The translations under genes and the position numbers were made by a program. 64,000 bases of DNA from Hyphomicrobiaceae bacterium (GTDB taxonomy: Bacteria; Pseudomonadota; Alphaproteobacteria; Rhizobiales; Hyphomicrobiaceae): contig WBUN01000007.1 in assembly GCA_008933705.1 (NCBI GenBank), positions 1-64,000 of the forward strand, in the 5' to 3' direction. Positions 25,803 through 34,126 of the stretch are shown in pieces; positions within the stretch are counted from its first letter, which is position 1; every line of letters starts with the position of its first letter. The notes beneath the pieces are model-generated. The model did no database searches, was not told the origin of the DNA, and was given only the letters and a program-made list of their open reading frames with translations.

Positions 25803-26333
25803 ATGCGCGGCATTTCGATTCGCATCATCGGCATCGATCCGGGCCTCCGCCGCACCGGCTGGGGCGTGATCGAGTCGGACGGCGTGCGGCTGTCCTACGT
25901 GGCGAGCGGCCTCATCACCTCAGACGGGGAGGACGATCTCGCCTATCGCCTGCGCGAGCTCTACGAGGGGCTCTCGGGCGTGATCGCCAGCTTCAAGCCG
26001 CAGGAAGCCGCCGTCGAGGAGACGTTCGTCAACAAGGACGCGCGCGCCACCTTGAAGCTCGGCCAGGCGCGCGGCATGGCGCTGCTGGCGCCCGCGCGCA
26101 AAGGTCTGCGCGTGTCCGAGTATCCGCCCAACGTCGTCAAGAAGACCGTGGTGGGTGCCGGCCACGCCGAGAAGAAGCAGATCCAGGTCATGGTCGGCTT
26201 CCTGCTGCCCAAGGCGAAGTTCGAGAGCGCCGATGAGGCCGACGCGCTGGCAATCGCCATCTGTCATGCCAGCCACCGCACCAGCGCGCAAATGCTGGCG
26301 GCGCGGAGCGCGCGGCGGGAGGTTGCGCCGTGA
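25803..26333 (+). CDS. ruvC: Holliday junction endonuclease RuvC
   Basis: A 176-residue resolvase that cuts four-way junctions in complex with RuvAB. Acidic catalytic residues are visible: [14 protein letters not shown] (first Asp), [22 protein letters not shown] (Glu) and [16 protein letters not shown] (C-terminal Asp pair). The start [12 protein letters not shown] at 25803 is chosen over an open upstream extension because it matches the family and follows AGGAGG. It overlaps ruvA by 4 bp, so translation is coupled. Confidence 0.96.
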   Translation: MRGISIRIIGIDPGLRRTGWGVIESDGVRLSYVASGLITSDGEDDLAYRLRELYEGLSGVIASFKPQEAAVEETFVNKDARATLKLGQARGMALLAPARKGLRVSEYPPNVVKKTVVGAGHAEKKQIQVMVGFLLPKAKFESADEADALAIAICHASHRTSAQMLAARSARREVAP

Positions 26334-26947
26334 TCGGCAAGCTCAAGGGCGTCGTCGATGCGGTGGGCGAGGGCCATGCCATCATCGACGTCAACGGTGT
26401 GGGCTACGAGGTGCAGGCCTCCGCGCGCACGCTGCGCGCGCTGCATACCGGCGAGACGGTGAGCCTCGCCATCGAGACGCACGTGCGCGAGGACGCCATC
26501 CGCCTGTTCGGCTTCACCAGCGAGGTCGAGCGCGCGTGGTTCCGAACGCTGCAGACCATCCAGGGCGTGGGCGCGAAGGTGGCTCTCGCGGTGCTGGGCA
26601 CGCTCTCGCCGCAGGACCTCGCGAATGCCATTGCGCTGCAGAACTGGGCGGCCGTGGAGCAGTCGCCTGGCGTCGGCAAGAAGCTGGCGCAGCGCATCGT
26701 GGCGGAGCTGAAGGACAAGGCGCCCGCGCTCTCGGTCGCCGGCCTCAATGTGCCGGCCGCCTCCCTCAAGGGGGCGTCGGCGCCGGCGGGCAACGATGCC
26801 GCCGCCGAGGCCATCTCGGCGCTCACCAACCTCGGCTACCAGCCGGCGCAGGCGAGCCAGGCGGTCGCGGCGGCGATGGCCGATTTCGGCGACGGGGCCG
26901 ATACGGCCAAGCTCATTCGCCGCGGTCTCAAGGAACTTGCACGCTGA
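26330..26947 (+). CDS. ruvA: Holliday junction DNA-binding protein RuvA
   Basis: A 205-residue protein with a GTG start that overlaps the ruvC stop. Domain I ([24 protein letters not shown]), two helix-hairpin-helix motifs ([32 protein letters not shown]) and the C-terminal RuvB-contacting UBA-like domain ([17 protein letters not shown]) are all present. RuvA tetramers hold the junction open for RuvB. The usual next gene, ruvB, is displaced by about 2.1 kb. Confidence 0.96.
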   Translation: MIGKLKGVVDAVGEGHAIIDVNGVGYEVQASARTLRALHTGETVSLAIETHVREDAIRLFGFTSEVERAWFRTLQTIQGVGAKVALAVLGTLSPQDLANAIALQNWAAVEQSPGVGKKLAQRIVAELKDKAPALSVAGLNVPAASLKGASAPAGNDAAAEAISALTNLGYQPAQASQAVAAAMADFGDGADTAKLIRRGLKELAR

Positions 26948-27019
26948 GAGGGCTGCTGCCACCGGATGGCCGCAAACGCCGCCTACGCGCAAACCTCCCG
27001 CCGATACAGACAGTGCCAC

Positions 27020-27940
27020 ATGCAAATCTATCTCCCCGTTGCCGAACTCTCCCTCAATGTCTTTGTGCTGCTCGGCATCGGCCTGGCGATCGGATTCCTG
27101 TCAGGCATGTTCGGCATCGGCGGCGGGTTCATCATGACGCCGTTGCTGATCTTTCTCGGCGTGCCGTCGGGCGTGGCGGTCGGCACGGGGGCCAGTCAGG
27201 TGGTGGCCTCGTCGGTTTCGGGGGCGATCAGTCATTGGAACCGGGGCAACATCGACCTGCAGATGGGCTATCTGCTCATCGGCGGCGGCATCTTCGGCTC
27301 GCTCTCGGGCGTCAAGATTCTCGCGCTCCTGCGCAGCTATGGCCAGCTCGACCTGTTCGTGTCGCTCACCTACGTGCTGCTGCTCGGCGTCATTGGCGGC
27401 CTGATGCTGATCGAGAGCGTTCGCACGCTGCGCTCGCCCCCGACGAAGGCCGGCTCGATGCGCCGCGCCGGCCAGCACACCTGGATCGAGCGGCTGCCCT
27501 TCAAGCAGCGCTTCCGCCAGTCCAAGATCTACATCAGCGCCATACCGCCCGTGATGATCGGCGCGTTCGTCGGCTGGCTCACCGCCATCATGGGGGTCGG
27601 CGGCGGGTTCGTGATGGTGCCGGCGATGATCTACCTGCTGCGCATGCCGACGCGCACCGTGATCGGTACGTCGGCCTTCCAGATCGTGTGCATCACCGCG
27701 CTCACCACGGTGCTGCAGTCGGTGCAGAACCAAAGCGTCGATGTGTTGCTGGCGGCGCCGCTGATCGCGGGCGGCGTGGTCGGCGCCCAGTTCGGCGTCG
27801 GCTTCAGCGAGCGGCTGAAGGCCGAGCAGCTACGCGCGCTTCTGGCGCTGCTCGTGCTCGCCGTGGCCGTGCGCATGGCGCTGGGCCTCGTCATTGCGCC
27901 CAAGGATCTCTTCGTTCTCGATATCCCGCCGCCGGGCTGA
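27020..27940 (+). CDS. TauE/SafE family permease
   Basis: A 306-residue membrane protein with about eight helices and two repeated GMFGIGGGFIMTPLLI / IMGVGGGFVMVPAMIYLL signatures, one at the start of each half, as in TauE/SafE (DUF81) exporters of sulfite or organosulfonate-type anions. The start is set at MQIYLPVAELS (27020); a 54-bp upstream extension is open. It lies between ruvA and ruvB on the same strand. Substrate unknown. A strong hairpin follows the stop. Confidence 0.88.
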   Translation: MQIYLPVAELSLNVFVLLGIGLAIGFLSGMFGIGGGFIMTPLLIFLGVPSGVAVGTGASQVVASSVSGAISHWNRGNIDLQMGYLLIGGGIFGSLSGVKILALLRSYGQLDLFVSLTYVLLLGVIGGLMLIESVRTLRSPPTKAGSMRRAGQHTWIERLPFKQRFRQSKIYISAIPPVMIGAFVGWLTAIMGVGGGFVMVPAMIYLLRMPTRTVIGTSAFQIVCITALTTVLQSVQNQSVDVLLAAPLIAGGVVGAQFGVGFSERLKAEQLRALLALLVLAVAVRMALGLVIAPKDLFVLDIPPPG

Positions 27941-27962
27941 GCGCGCAGGCGCGCAAAAGAAG

Positions 27963-27990
27963 AGACCGGCTCCCATCAGGGAACCGGTCT
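27963..27990. terminator. Terminator hairpin between TauE and the small secreted gene
   Basis: AGACCGGCTCCC / GGGAACCGGTCT pair over 12 positions with one mismatch and a 4-base loop. On the minus strand a T-rich stretch (TCTTCTTTTG) follows, so it is a good terminator for the gene at 28019 and may also end the TauE transcript. Confidence 0.65.
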
Positions 27991-28018
27991 GAACAGCTCG
28001 GCAGCAGGATGCCGGGCG

Positions 28019-28252
28019 TCAGCAGCCGTGCCGCCAAAGGCAGCGGTGGTAGCCGCGCGTGCCCCAGCCCCAGCGCGCCGCGCACTCGTGCCGCCAGGCG
28101 CGGCAGCGGCCGCGGTAGTGCACCTTCTGCACGAACTCCTCGACGCCAGTCGCCGTCGACTGCGGCATCGCCGGCGCGGCGGTTGCGAGCGTGGTGCCGA
28201 ACGCCGTCGCCATCACGAACAGACCCGCGACGAGCGAGAATTTGCGAACCAT
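28019..28252 (-). CDS. Small secreted Cys-rich protein, paralogue A
   Basis: 77 residues from MVRKFSLVAGLFV, with a signal peptide (about 1-24, ending TAAP) and a 50-residue mature part. The C-terminus carries CRAWRHECAARWGWGTRGYHRCLWRHGC: four cysteines, several Trp and His. The last 13 residues (TRGYHRCLWRHGC) are identical to those of the neighbouring paralogue at 28477. The pair of similar proteins indicates tandem duplication. Periplasmic disulfide-bonded or metal-binding roles are possible; I recognise no family. Confidence 0.6.
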   Translation of the reverse strand: MVRKFSLVAGLFVMATAFGTTLATAAPAMPQSTATGVEEFVQKVHYRGRCRAWRHECAARWGWGTRGYHRCLWRHGC

Positions 28253-28476
28253 GCATTCCTCCATCTCTTATCAAAGCCCCAGCCGACATCCGTCGTTCCG
28301 GCGCGTCCAGGCGAATCCCAGTCAAGCAACCGGCGCCTGAACGGACAAGGAATGCGCGGTTCATCTGCCGTTAACATTGGGGAGCGCGCGGGGCGATGCG
28401 ATCGGCCGCCACGGAAAATGCGTCTGCCGGCCTCGCAAGCGGGCCGGCAGGGCGCATGCGGGTTCGGCGCTGGGCG

Positions 28477-28794
28477 TCAGCAGCCGTGCCGCCACAGGCA
28501 GCGATGGTAGCCGCGGGTGTGCCAGCCCCACCGGTCCGCACAGACGTTGCGCCAGTGGCGGCAGTGGCCGCCGCCGTAGCCGAACTCGACGAAACCGTGG
28601 CGGTGATGATGGTGCCGCCAATGGTGGTGATGATGACGGTGGTGATGGTGGTGGTGGCCGTGATGCCAGACCCGCACCAGCGCCGAGTCGGTCGGGATCG
28701 TCGATTGCGGCAGAGGGGCGGCCGCCGCCACTCGTGGGACAAACAGGGCGGCCATTGCCATGAGGCCGGCCGCGAGCGAGAGCTTGCGGATCAT
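28477..28794 (-). CDS. Small secreted His/Cys-rich protein, paralogue B
   Basis: A 105-residue protein with a signal peptide (about 1-25, LSLAAGLMAMAALFVPRVAAAA). A histidine-rich stretch (about 44-66) has some 17 His broken by Gly, Arg and Trp. A Cys-containing end shares CADRWGWHTRGYHRCLWRHGC features with paralogue A. The His tract is absent from paralogue A and looks like a lineage-specific expansion suited to binding Zn, Ni or Cu. Metal binding is inference. It lies upstream of paralogue A in the same direction, between TauE and ruvB. Confidence 0.65.
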   Translation of the reverse strand: MIRKLSLAAGLMAMAALFVPRVAAAAPLPQSTIPTDSALVRVWHHGHHHHHHRHHHHHWRHHHHRHGFVEFGYGGGHCRHWRNVCADRWGWHTRGYHRCLWRHGC

Positions 28795-29090
28795 GCGTCT
28801 CCTCCCTTGCAGGGTTGATCGGTTGCACGCGGCCCGATGGTCTCGGGCATTGTGGAGCCTAGTCGTGTGGGTCTGAACCCACGAGGAATGTCGCGTTTAT
28901 CTCCCATTCATTTCAAGAGCTTGCGGCTCAGCTCCCGCTTGCCGCCGCATCGCCAGGCGATTGCGTCCGCGTGCTGCGGCCTCGGCCATCCTGCAGGGTG
29001 TGCGGTGCTGCAACGTCCACCCCGCATGAGTTGGGATGATGCCGCCCGTAGCCTTGACACCCCGCCCGAACCACCGCATCAGAACAAACC

Positions 29091-30167
29091 ATGACCGACG
29101 ATCGCCTCGTCACCGGGGTTAAGCGCGACGCGGACGGCGCGGAGACCTCTCTGCGGCCGCAGCGGCTTGCCGAGTTCATCGGCCAGGAGCAGGCGCGCTC
29201 CAACCTCAAGGTGTTCATCGAGGCGGCGAAGGCCCGCGGCGACGCGCTCGATCACGTGCTGTTTGCGGGTCCGCCGGGTCTCGGCAAGACCACGCTCGCG
29301 CAGATCATGGCGCGCGAGCTGGGTGTCGGCTTCCGCTCCACCTCCGGCCCTGTCATAGCCAAGGCGGGCGACCTCGCGGCGCTGCTCACCAATCTTGAGG
29401 ATCGGGACGTCCTCTTCATCGACGAGATCCACCGCCTCAATCCGGCCGTGGAGGAGATCCTCTATCCCGCCATGGAGGACTACCAGCTCGATCTCATCAT
29501 CGGCGAGGGGCCGGCGGCGCGCTCGGTGAAGATCGATCTCGCCAAGTTCACGCTGGTCGGCGCCACCACGCGGGCGGGCCTGCTCACCACGCCGCTGCGC
29601 GATCGCTTCGGCATCCCCGTGCGCCTCAACTTCTACACCCATGTCGAGCTGACCACGATCGTCACGCGCGGCGCCGGCGTGTTGAGGGTGGCGATGAGCC
29701 CCGACGGCGCCGCCGAGATCGCGCGCCGCTCGCGCGGAACGCCGCGCATCGCCGGCCGCCTGCTGCGCCGCGTGCGCGACTTCGCCGCCGTGCAGGGAGC
29801 CAAGGTCGTGACTGCCGATGTCGCCGATCGCGCGCTCAGGCAGCTCGAGGTCGACAGCGAGGGGCTGGATGCGCTGGACCATCGGTATCTTTCGTGCATC
29901 GCGCGCAACTACGACGGCGGCCCCGTCGGCATCGAGACGCTGTCGGCCGCGCTGTCCGAGCCGCGCGATGCCTTGGAGGAGATCGTCGAGCCCTTCCTGC
30001 TGCAGCAGGGCTTCATCGGACGCACCCCGCGCGGGCGCGTGCTGACATTGCGCGCATACAAGCATCTGGGCCTCACGGGCCCCGCACGGTCGTCCACGCC
30101 TCAGATCGGCCTGTTCGACGACAGCGAGGAGCCGGACGAAGGCAACGGCACGCAAGGGGGCCGCTAG
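29091..30167 (+). CDS. ruvB: Holliday junction helicase RuvB
   Basis: A 358-residue AAA+ motor that drives branch migration with RuvA. Walker A is [14 protein letters not shown], Walker [11 protein letters not shown], sensor 1 VGATTRAG, and the arginine-finger/winged-helix part includes [18 protein letters not shown] and [13 protein letters not shown]. Length is normal. It is separated from ruvCA by the TauE gene and two small divergent genes. The metallophosphoesterase and the ybgC remnant follow. Confidence 0.97.
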   Translation: MTDDRLVTGVKRDADGAETSLRPQRLAEFIGQEQARSNLKVFIEAAKARGDALDHVLFAGPPGLGKTTLAQIMARELGVGFRSTSGPVIAKAGDLAALLTNLEDRDVLFIDEIHRLNPAVEEILYPAMEDYQLDLIIGEGPAARSVKIDLAKFTLVGATTRAGLLTTPLRDRFGIPVRLNFYTHVELTTIVTRGAGVLRVAMSPDGAAEIARRSRGTPRIAGRLLRRVRDFAAVQGAKVVTADVADRALRQLEVDSEGLDALDHRYLSCIARNYDGGPVGIETLSAALSEPRDALEEIVEPFLLQQGFIGRTPRGRVLTLRAYKHLGLTGPARSSTPQIGLFDDSEEPDEGNGTQGGR

Positions 30168-30496
30168 CCGGGCGTGCTGGACAGCCGTGCGGTTCGGGAA
30201 GGTTGTGGAAATCTCCGCCGGGGCGGTTCCCCTCATGACGATGTTGAGGAAGATCAACACCGCGCTCTGCAACACATGCGACAGCGCCTGCGGGAGCAGC
30301 CGCGTGGCGCCTTGGGTCTTCTCCAGGCCCCGCGTGGTGCTACGTGCGGGGCGTGCTGCTCCCAACCCGAAACCCGCGCGTGCCTCAACTTTTCCACCCT
30401 TTGCCGCCAGACAAGCGTGCCCGCCGGGGCGATACTGTCTGCTGTCATCCCGACGGCTCGTCCGCGGGATGGCCAAGAGAACGGGATAGGGCGCAC
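30168..30496. other. Intergenic region ruvB to metallophosphoesterase
   Basis: This 329-bp stretch has no convincing gene on either strand. The reading-through recombinase frame (minus strand) ends inside it at 30254. GGGATAGGG just before 30497 acts as a plausible ribosome-binding site for the next gene. Confidence 0.3.
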
Positions 30497-33202
30497 GTGA
30501 AACGGATAACCCGCCGCAGGTTCCTGAAGACGCTTGGCGCTTCCGCCGCCAGCCTGTTTGCGCTCACCGGCTACGGCTTTGCGGTGGAGCCGATGTGGCG
30601 CCTCAACGTCACGCGCTATCGCATCTCTCCGCCGAACTGGCCGAAGGGCCTGAGGCTCAGCATCGGCGTGATCGCCGATGTGCACGCCGGCGGACCGCTG
30701 ATGCCGATCGAGCGCATCCGCGCCATTGCCGAGCACACCAACCGGCTCAATCCCGATATCATCGTCCTGCTCGGCGACTTCGCGGCCAGCCATCGCCTGA
30801 AGACCCGCAGCGTGCCGCCCGAGCAGTGGTCGGAGGCGCTCGGCCTGCTCGAAGCGCCGCTCGGCGTGCACGCCATCCTGGGCAACCACGACTGGTGGGA
30901 CGATCACGAGGCCCAGCGCAGCGGGCGCGGTCCTGTGGTCGGGCGGCGCATGCTCGAGCGCGTGGGCATACCCGTCTACGAGAACGACGTCACACGCATG
31001 ACCAAGGACGGCCGGCCCTTCTGGCTCGCCGGTCTCGGCGATCAGATCGCCATTATCAACGGCAGGAAGCGGGCCTGGCGGCGCTTCGCAGGCGTCGACG
31101 ATCTGCCCGGCACGATGGCCAAAATCACCGATGATGCGCCCGTCATCCTGCTCGCGCACGAGCCCGACATCTTTCCGCGCGTGCCGGAGCGCGTGGCGCT
31201 TACGCTCTCCGGGCATACGCACGGCGGGCAGATCCGCGTGCTCGGCTATTCGCCGATGGTGCCCTCGCGCTACGGCAACCGCTATGCCTACGGACATATC
31301 GTCGAGGGCAACCGCCACCTGATCGTCTCCGGCGGCCTCGGCTGCTCGATCCTGCCAGTGCGCATCGGCATGCCGCCCGAGGTCGTGATGGTCGATGTCG
31401 CAGCCTGATCCGAACGTCCCGGCCGACTGGCCCGACCTCGCCGGCCGCGTCGTCGCCGATGCCGAGGGACGCCGGCACGTTCTGCCCATCCGCGTATACT
31501 TCGAGGACACCGACTTCTCTGACCCGCCATTGTTGTAGTATGCAGACTTGCCGATCTCTTTGCCTTTCCCGCCTTTTTCAGGGAAAAGTTGTTTCCCGAA
31601 GAGCGCGGCACTGTTCAGGTACGGCGTATATTCGTAGGGCATCCGCTTGCGGCCTGGATGCACTACAATACAGCCAATCAAGGTGCGGAAAGCGACTCGC
31701 GTTTCGGTCGCCTTCGGATTGGTCTTGAGCGCTGTGACGAGCTTCTTAACCTCCGAGCAGTAAAGCTCTCCGAACTTCGGATGGTCGAACGGGATCACGT
31801 TTCCGCTACCGTCGCCGAGCAACCGCAAGCGCGCATCAATATTTTCTCGCTCCAGGTCGCACTCATCGATCAGTTTCAGTAGCTCATCGGGCTTACGACG
31901 ACTGTTCGCGATCGCGTAGGATAGGCGTTCGATCTCGGCAGTGAGTTTGCGGTGTCGACGTTCAAGCGTCTCGCGTTCGCTGCCTTTCTTTCGATCGTTC
32001 TTGCGCTCTTCTTGCCAGGCGCTCATCGCTTCCTCGATGGCCTTTGGAGAGAGCAGCTTCACATCGATGTTGCGGCAAACGTCTTTGAGTATGACGTCCA
32101 TGTCAAAGCTACGGGTATGCTCGCAGGTCCCGCGTTGATGCGCGTTGGCGCATGCTGCGCGCGGGCCGCCATCGCGAGACGACTGCGCAATTCGCATGTG
32201 GCCATTGCAAACCCCACATCGAAGGGTCCCAGCAAGCGGATGTTCATTGTTGCGCGGAACTACCTCGCGACGCCGCGGCTTGCCGCTCGGTCCGAACATA
32301 CGGACAGCGCGCTCGCTGCGTAGCTTTTGCGTCATATCCCATAGCTTTTGTGGAACAATCCGAAGCTCAGGCTTCATGACAATGAGGTGATGTTCCTCCG
32401 GATTGCGGCGCTTCTGCTTCTTCTGCGTCTCCGGATTGAGAATTGTTGAGCGAACGTTCCAGTGGATCACGCCGACATACAGCTCGTTGCCGAGGATGCC
32501 GCGGCCGTTACGACCACCCGTGATGCACTGATGATTCCAGATCGTGCGACCAACTTTGTTCTTGTGGCGAGTGGCGCCGGGCGTAGGCACGCCTTCGCGC
32601 GTGAGATCGGCGGCAATATTTCTGGTTGACCGACCGGCGGCGTAATCCTCGAAAATACGAAGTACGATCTTCGCCTCATTCTCGTCGATCGAACGCTCAC
32701 CCGGCGCCCCAGGCGTCGGCCGATAGCCATAAGCATACGAGCCGGGAATCTTCCCGTTGACCACAGCGTTGTCGTGCCCGCGCCGAACCTTTTCGGCAAG
32801 CTGGGGCTTGTAGATCGTATTGTAGAGACTCGCGATGCTGATATCGGTAGCGGTCGCGTAAATCCCCTTCTGATCCATCAGCTCGACGCGATTAAACTCG
32901 AAAATCTGCTTTAGACGCTGGATCGTTGCCGGATCGCGCGACAGACGGTCAAAATGCTCGACGATAATCACATCAAAGTCGTGGCTCCGCACGCCGTCGA
33001 GCAGTCGCTGATAGCCATCCCGCGCATCTTCGGTCAGACCGGACTTCGCCGCATCGACGAATTCACCGATGACATCGAGATTGTTGCGTTCGGCGACCTT
33101 ACGGCAGAGCAATATTTGACCGTCAATCGAGGTCGCCTTTTGCATGTCGCTCGAATAACGGGCGTATATCACGGCTCTCTTTTTGGGTGACACCATCGTC
33201 AT
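30254..33202 (-). CDS. Large serine recombinase (ICE integrase), read-through across the attachment site
   Basis: The recombinase proper spans 31522-33202 (about 560 residues). It has a resolvase catalytic domain (VIYARYSSDMQ, nucleophile Ser about 17/18; EHFDRLSRD), a Recombinase domain (about 175-290), a zinc ribbon (CGVCNGHM, CANAHQRGTC) and a coiled coil (about 400-470). Such enzymes integrate ICEs and phages at specific att sites. No stop occurs at the element's edge: after YYNNGGSE the frame enters chromosomal DNA antisense to ybgC and the phosphoesterase gene, ending at 30254 as a 982-residue chimera. The added 420 residues are not a natural domain. In the excised circle the C-terminus would differ. 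Confidence 0.85.
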   Translation of the reverse strand: MTMVSPKKRAVIYARYSSDMQKATSIDGQILLCRKVAERNNLDVIGEFVDAAKSGLTEDARDGYQRLLDGVRSHDFDVIIVEHFDRLSRDPATIQRLKQIFEFNRVELMDQKGIYATATDISIASLYNTIYKPQLAEKVRRGHDNAVVNGKIPGSYAYGYRPTPGAPGERSIDENEAKIVLRIFEDYAAGRSTRNIAADLTREGVPTPGATRHKNKVGRTIWNHQCITGGRNGRGILGNELYVGVIHWNVRSTILNPETQKKQKRRNPEEHHLIVMKPELRIVPQKLWDMTQKLRSERAVRMFGPSGKPRRREVVPRNNEHPLAGTLRCGVCNGHMRIAQSSRDGGPRAACANAHQRGTCEHTRSFDMDVILKDVCRNIDVKLLSPKAIEEAMSAWQEERKNDRKKGSERETLERRHRKLTAEIERLSYAIANSRRKPDELLKLIDECDLERENIDARLRLLGDGSGNVIPFDHPKFGELYCSEVKKLVTALKTNPKATETRVAFRTLIGCIVVHPGRKRMPYEYTPYLNSAALFGKQLFPEKGGKGKEIGKSAYYNNGGSEKSVSSKYTRMGRTCRRPSASATTRPARSGQSAGTFGSGCDIDHHDLGRHADAHWQDRAAEAAGDDQVAVALDDMSVGIAVAVARGHHRRIAEHADLPAVRMPGERKRHALRHARKDVGLVREQDDGRIIGDFGHRAGQIVDACEAPPGPLPAVDNGDLIAETGEPEGPAVLGHACDVVLVDGYAHALEHAPPDHRTAPAALGLVIVPPVVVAQDGVHAERRFEQAERLRPLLGRHAAGLQAMAGREVAEQDDDIGIEPVGVLGNGADALDRHQRSAGVHIGDHADAEPQALRPVRRRDAIARDVEAPHRLHRKAVAGERKQAGGGSAKRLQEPAAGYPFHVRPIPFSWPSRGRAVGMTADSIAPAGTLVWRQRVEKLRHARVSGWEQHAPHVAPRGAWRRPKAPRGCSRRRCRMCCRARC
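30497..31408 (+). CDS. Metallophosphoesterase with Tat-like signal
   Basis: About 303 residues from a GTG start (VKRITRRRFLKTLGASAASLFAL), chosen because a twin-arginine-like signal (RRRFLK) follows directly. The calcineurin-like domain shows GVIADVHAGG, VLLGDFAA, ILGNHDWWDD and LSGHTHGGQIR, with all metal ligands. It resembles the YaeI group of membrane-associated phosphodiesterases. The mature enzyme probably acts at the periplasmic face. It overlaps the start of the truncated ybgC by 14 bp, so it was probably cotranscribed with the Tol-Pal genes before the island inserted. Confidence 0.88.
   Translation: MKRITRRRFLKTLGASAASLFALTGYGFAVEPMWRLNVTRYRISPPNWPKGLRLSIGVIADVHAGGPLMPIERIRAIAEHTNRLNPDIIVLLGDFAASHRLKTRSVPPEQWSEALGLLEAPLGVHAILGNHDWWDDHEAQRSGRGPVVGRRMLERVGIPVYENDVTRMTKDGRPFWLAGLGDQIAIINGRKRAWRRFAGVDDLPGTMAKITDDAPVILLAHEPDIFPRVPERVALTLSGHTHGGQIRVLGYSPMVPSRYGNRYAYGHIVEGNRHLIVSGGLGCSILPVRIGMPPEVVMVDVAA
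31395..31538 (+). pseudogene. ybgC: Truncated ybgC (acyl-CoA thioesterase), interrupted by ICE insertion
   Basis: The first 42 codons, ending PIRVYFEDTDFS, are the N-terminus of YbgC, the hot-dog thioesterase that opens tol-pal clusters and usually follows ruvB. The family continues with GIVYHANYL; here the sequence switches to DPPLL and a stop. The catalytic Asp (in EDTD) is kept, but most of the fold is missing. The remaining part, and probably tolQRAB-pal, should lie beyond the far end of the island. Whether cells tolerate this depends on a functional copy or reconstitution at the other end. Confidence 0.8.
31505..31524. other. Attachment-site junction (chromosome/ICE)
   Basis: YbgC similarity ends at about 31521, within GACACCGACTTCTCTG, where element sequence begins. 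The att core is probably the few bases shared by ybgC and the element around this point; the matching site at the other end is outside the window, so the exact core cannot be set. Confidence 0.6.
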
Positions 33203-33398
33203 GTCGTTCCCCTATCGGCTGTCCCAAACCGTCTCTTCCATCCCTTGCAATTTGGCGTCCGATGGCGCGCGCCAACTCTAGCCAAATCTCCTCATTGTCG
33301 GGATTGTCCCAGCTACGAGGATGGGAAGGGTCAAGCGGTCGAATGATCGCCTTTTGCTCCCGAGACGATCGTATCCGGGCACGCATTAAAGCGCCCAA
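33123..33398 (-). CDS. Small protein overlapping the recombinase start
   Basis: A 91-residue frame whose middle (IRPLDPSHPRSWDNPDNEEIWLELARAIGRQIARD) resembles short proteins found just upstream of serine recombinases in rhizobial elements. It overlaps the recombinase start by 80 bp in another frame. The acidic-aromatic core looks like a real protein; the C-terminal 30 residues in the overlap are less convincing. A role as recombination cofactor is speculation. Confidence 0.4.
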   Translation of the reverse strand: MGALMRARIRSSREQKAIIRPLDPSHPRSWDNPDNEEIWLELARAIGRQIARDGRDGLGQPIGERHDDGVTQKESRDIRPLFERHAKGDLD

Positions 33399-33849
33399 CA
33401 GCTTAGTGGAAATTGCCGCGCAGCGCTATAGGCGGGCGGCAATGACGACTTGCACAGCGTGCTTCCGAAGTGCGGAAGTTAGATTGCGTCTGTTGTGACC
33501 TCCGTTTGACTCTTCGATTTTTTATCGCGCGATCATGCGATCGCTTTTTCAGCGCAAACTGTTTTATCGGCAGCGATCGCAACCCGGCAGGATGCGGGGC
33601 GCAAACAAACATAACGGTTACTTTGAAAGCGCCCACGAAACGCTCAATCCGCGCGGTTGTGACTCCAACTATGTTGGCCGCAGTGCCCATGAATGAGAAT
33701 GCGAATTTCCAGGCAGTATAAAGCCCTGCGTCGAGCGTCTTCGTAGTTCCGCGAAATTGAGCGCAGGCGAAGACGGCCTGGTGAAGCAACAGGACGCAAG
33801 ATGCCTGCGCATGGCGGTGATGAGTAAGGAGAGCTTCGCTCGCTCTGTC
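33399..33849. other. AT-richer region without a supported gene
   Basis: Part of the 728-bp gap before parB. It is less GC-rich than its surroundings and has overlapping short frames on both strands, none with recognisable similarity. A minus-strand frame (33403-33789) has a plausible amino-acid mix but no family or ribosome-binding support. Promoters for the recombinase operon (minus) and parB (plus) probably lie here. Confidence 0.3.
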
Positions 33850-34126
33850 GTGATCGGCTGCGGATGAAGCCTTGCCGATCCGTGGAGGGGAGAGATGGTC
33901 TCGGCCATCTCTCCCCCGCGACTACCGCCTGTGCGATGGCAGGGCCGCGCACGCGCAAAGGCGGCGCATCGTTGTCACGCGCCCAATCCGTCCAATCCAC
34001 CTCGCTTGTCGCGCAGCCCGGCCATGCTCGCCGATAGCCGCCCCCCTCTCTGCCGAGCGCTCACGCGCCCCCGGGAGGCATGGCGGGGGCCATGCCTCCG
34101 GCCTGCACAGAAAAAGGATTGGAACA
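33850..34126 (+). promoter_or_regulatory. Structured 5' leader of parB (leader copy 1)
   Basis: This 277-nt leader aligns with the one before the DUF932 gene (38825-39096). Three stems recur at the same order: GATCGGC/GCCGATC (33852-33858 and 33874-33880); a perfect 12-bp stem GGGGAGAGATGG/CCATCTCTCCCC (33887-33916); and GGAGGCATGG/CCATGCCTCC (34074-34099), preceded by conserved GCTCACGCGCCCCC. The second and third stems differ from copy 2 in sequence but keep pairing, which points to a functional RNA structure ending about 28 nt before the ATG. Confidence 0.65.

Noticed and set aside
26155-28374. A 739-codon plus-strand open frame over ruvC, ruvA and TauE
   Set aside because: Out-of-frame shadow of three well-supported genes; composition is Arg/Ala-rich as expected for GC-rich shadow frames.
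29079-30476. A 465-codon minus-strand open frame
   Set aside because: Antisense to ruvB, which is full length with all AAA+ motifs.
31505-31524. tRNA gene as ICE target
   Set aside because: No cloverleaf-capable sequence is present at the junction; the target is the ybgC coding sequence. I saw no tRNA or rRNA gene elsewhere in the window.
33403-33789. Possible minus-strand gene in the gap before parB
   Set aside because: Plausible composition but no family similarity, no good ribosome-binding site and an overlapping plus-strand frame of equal quality.
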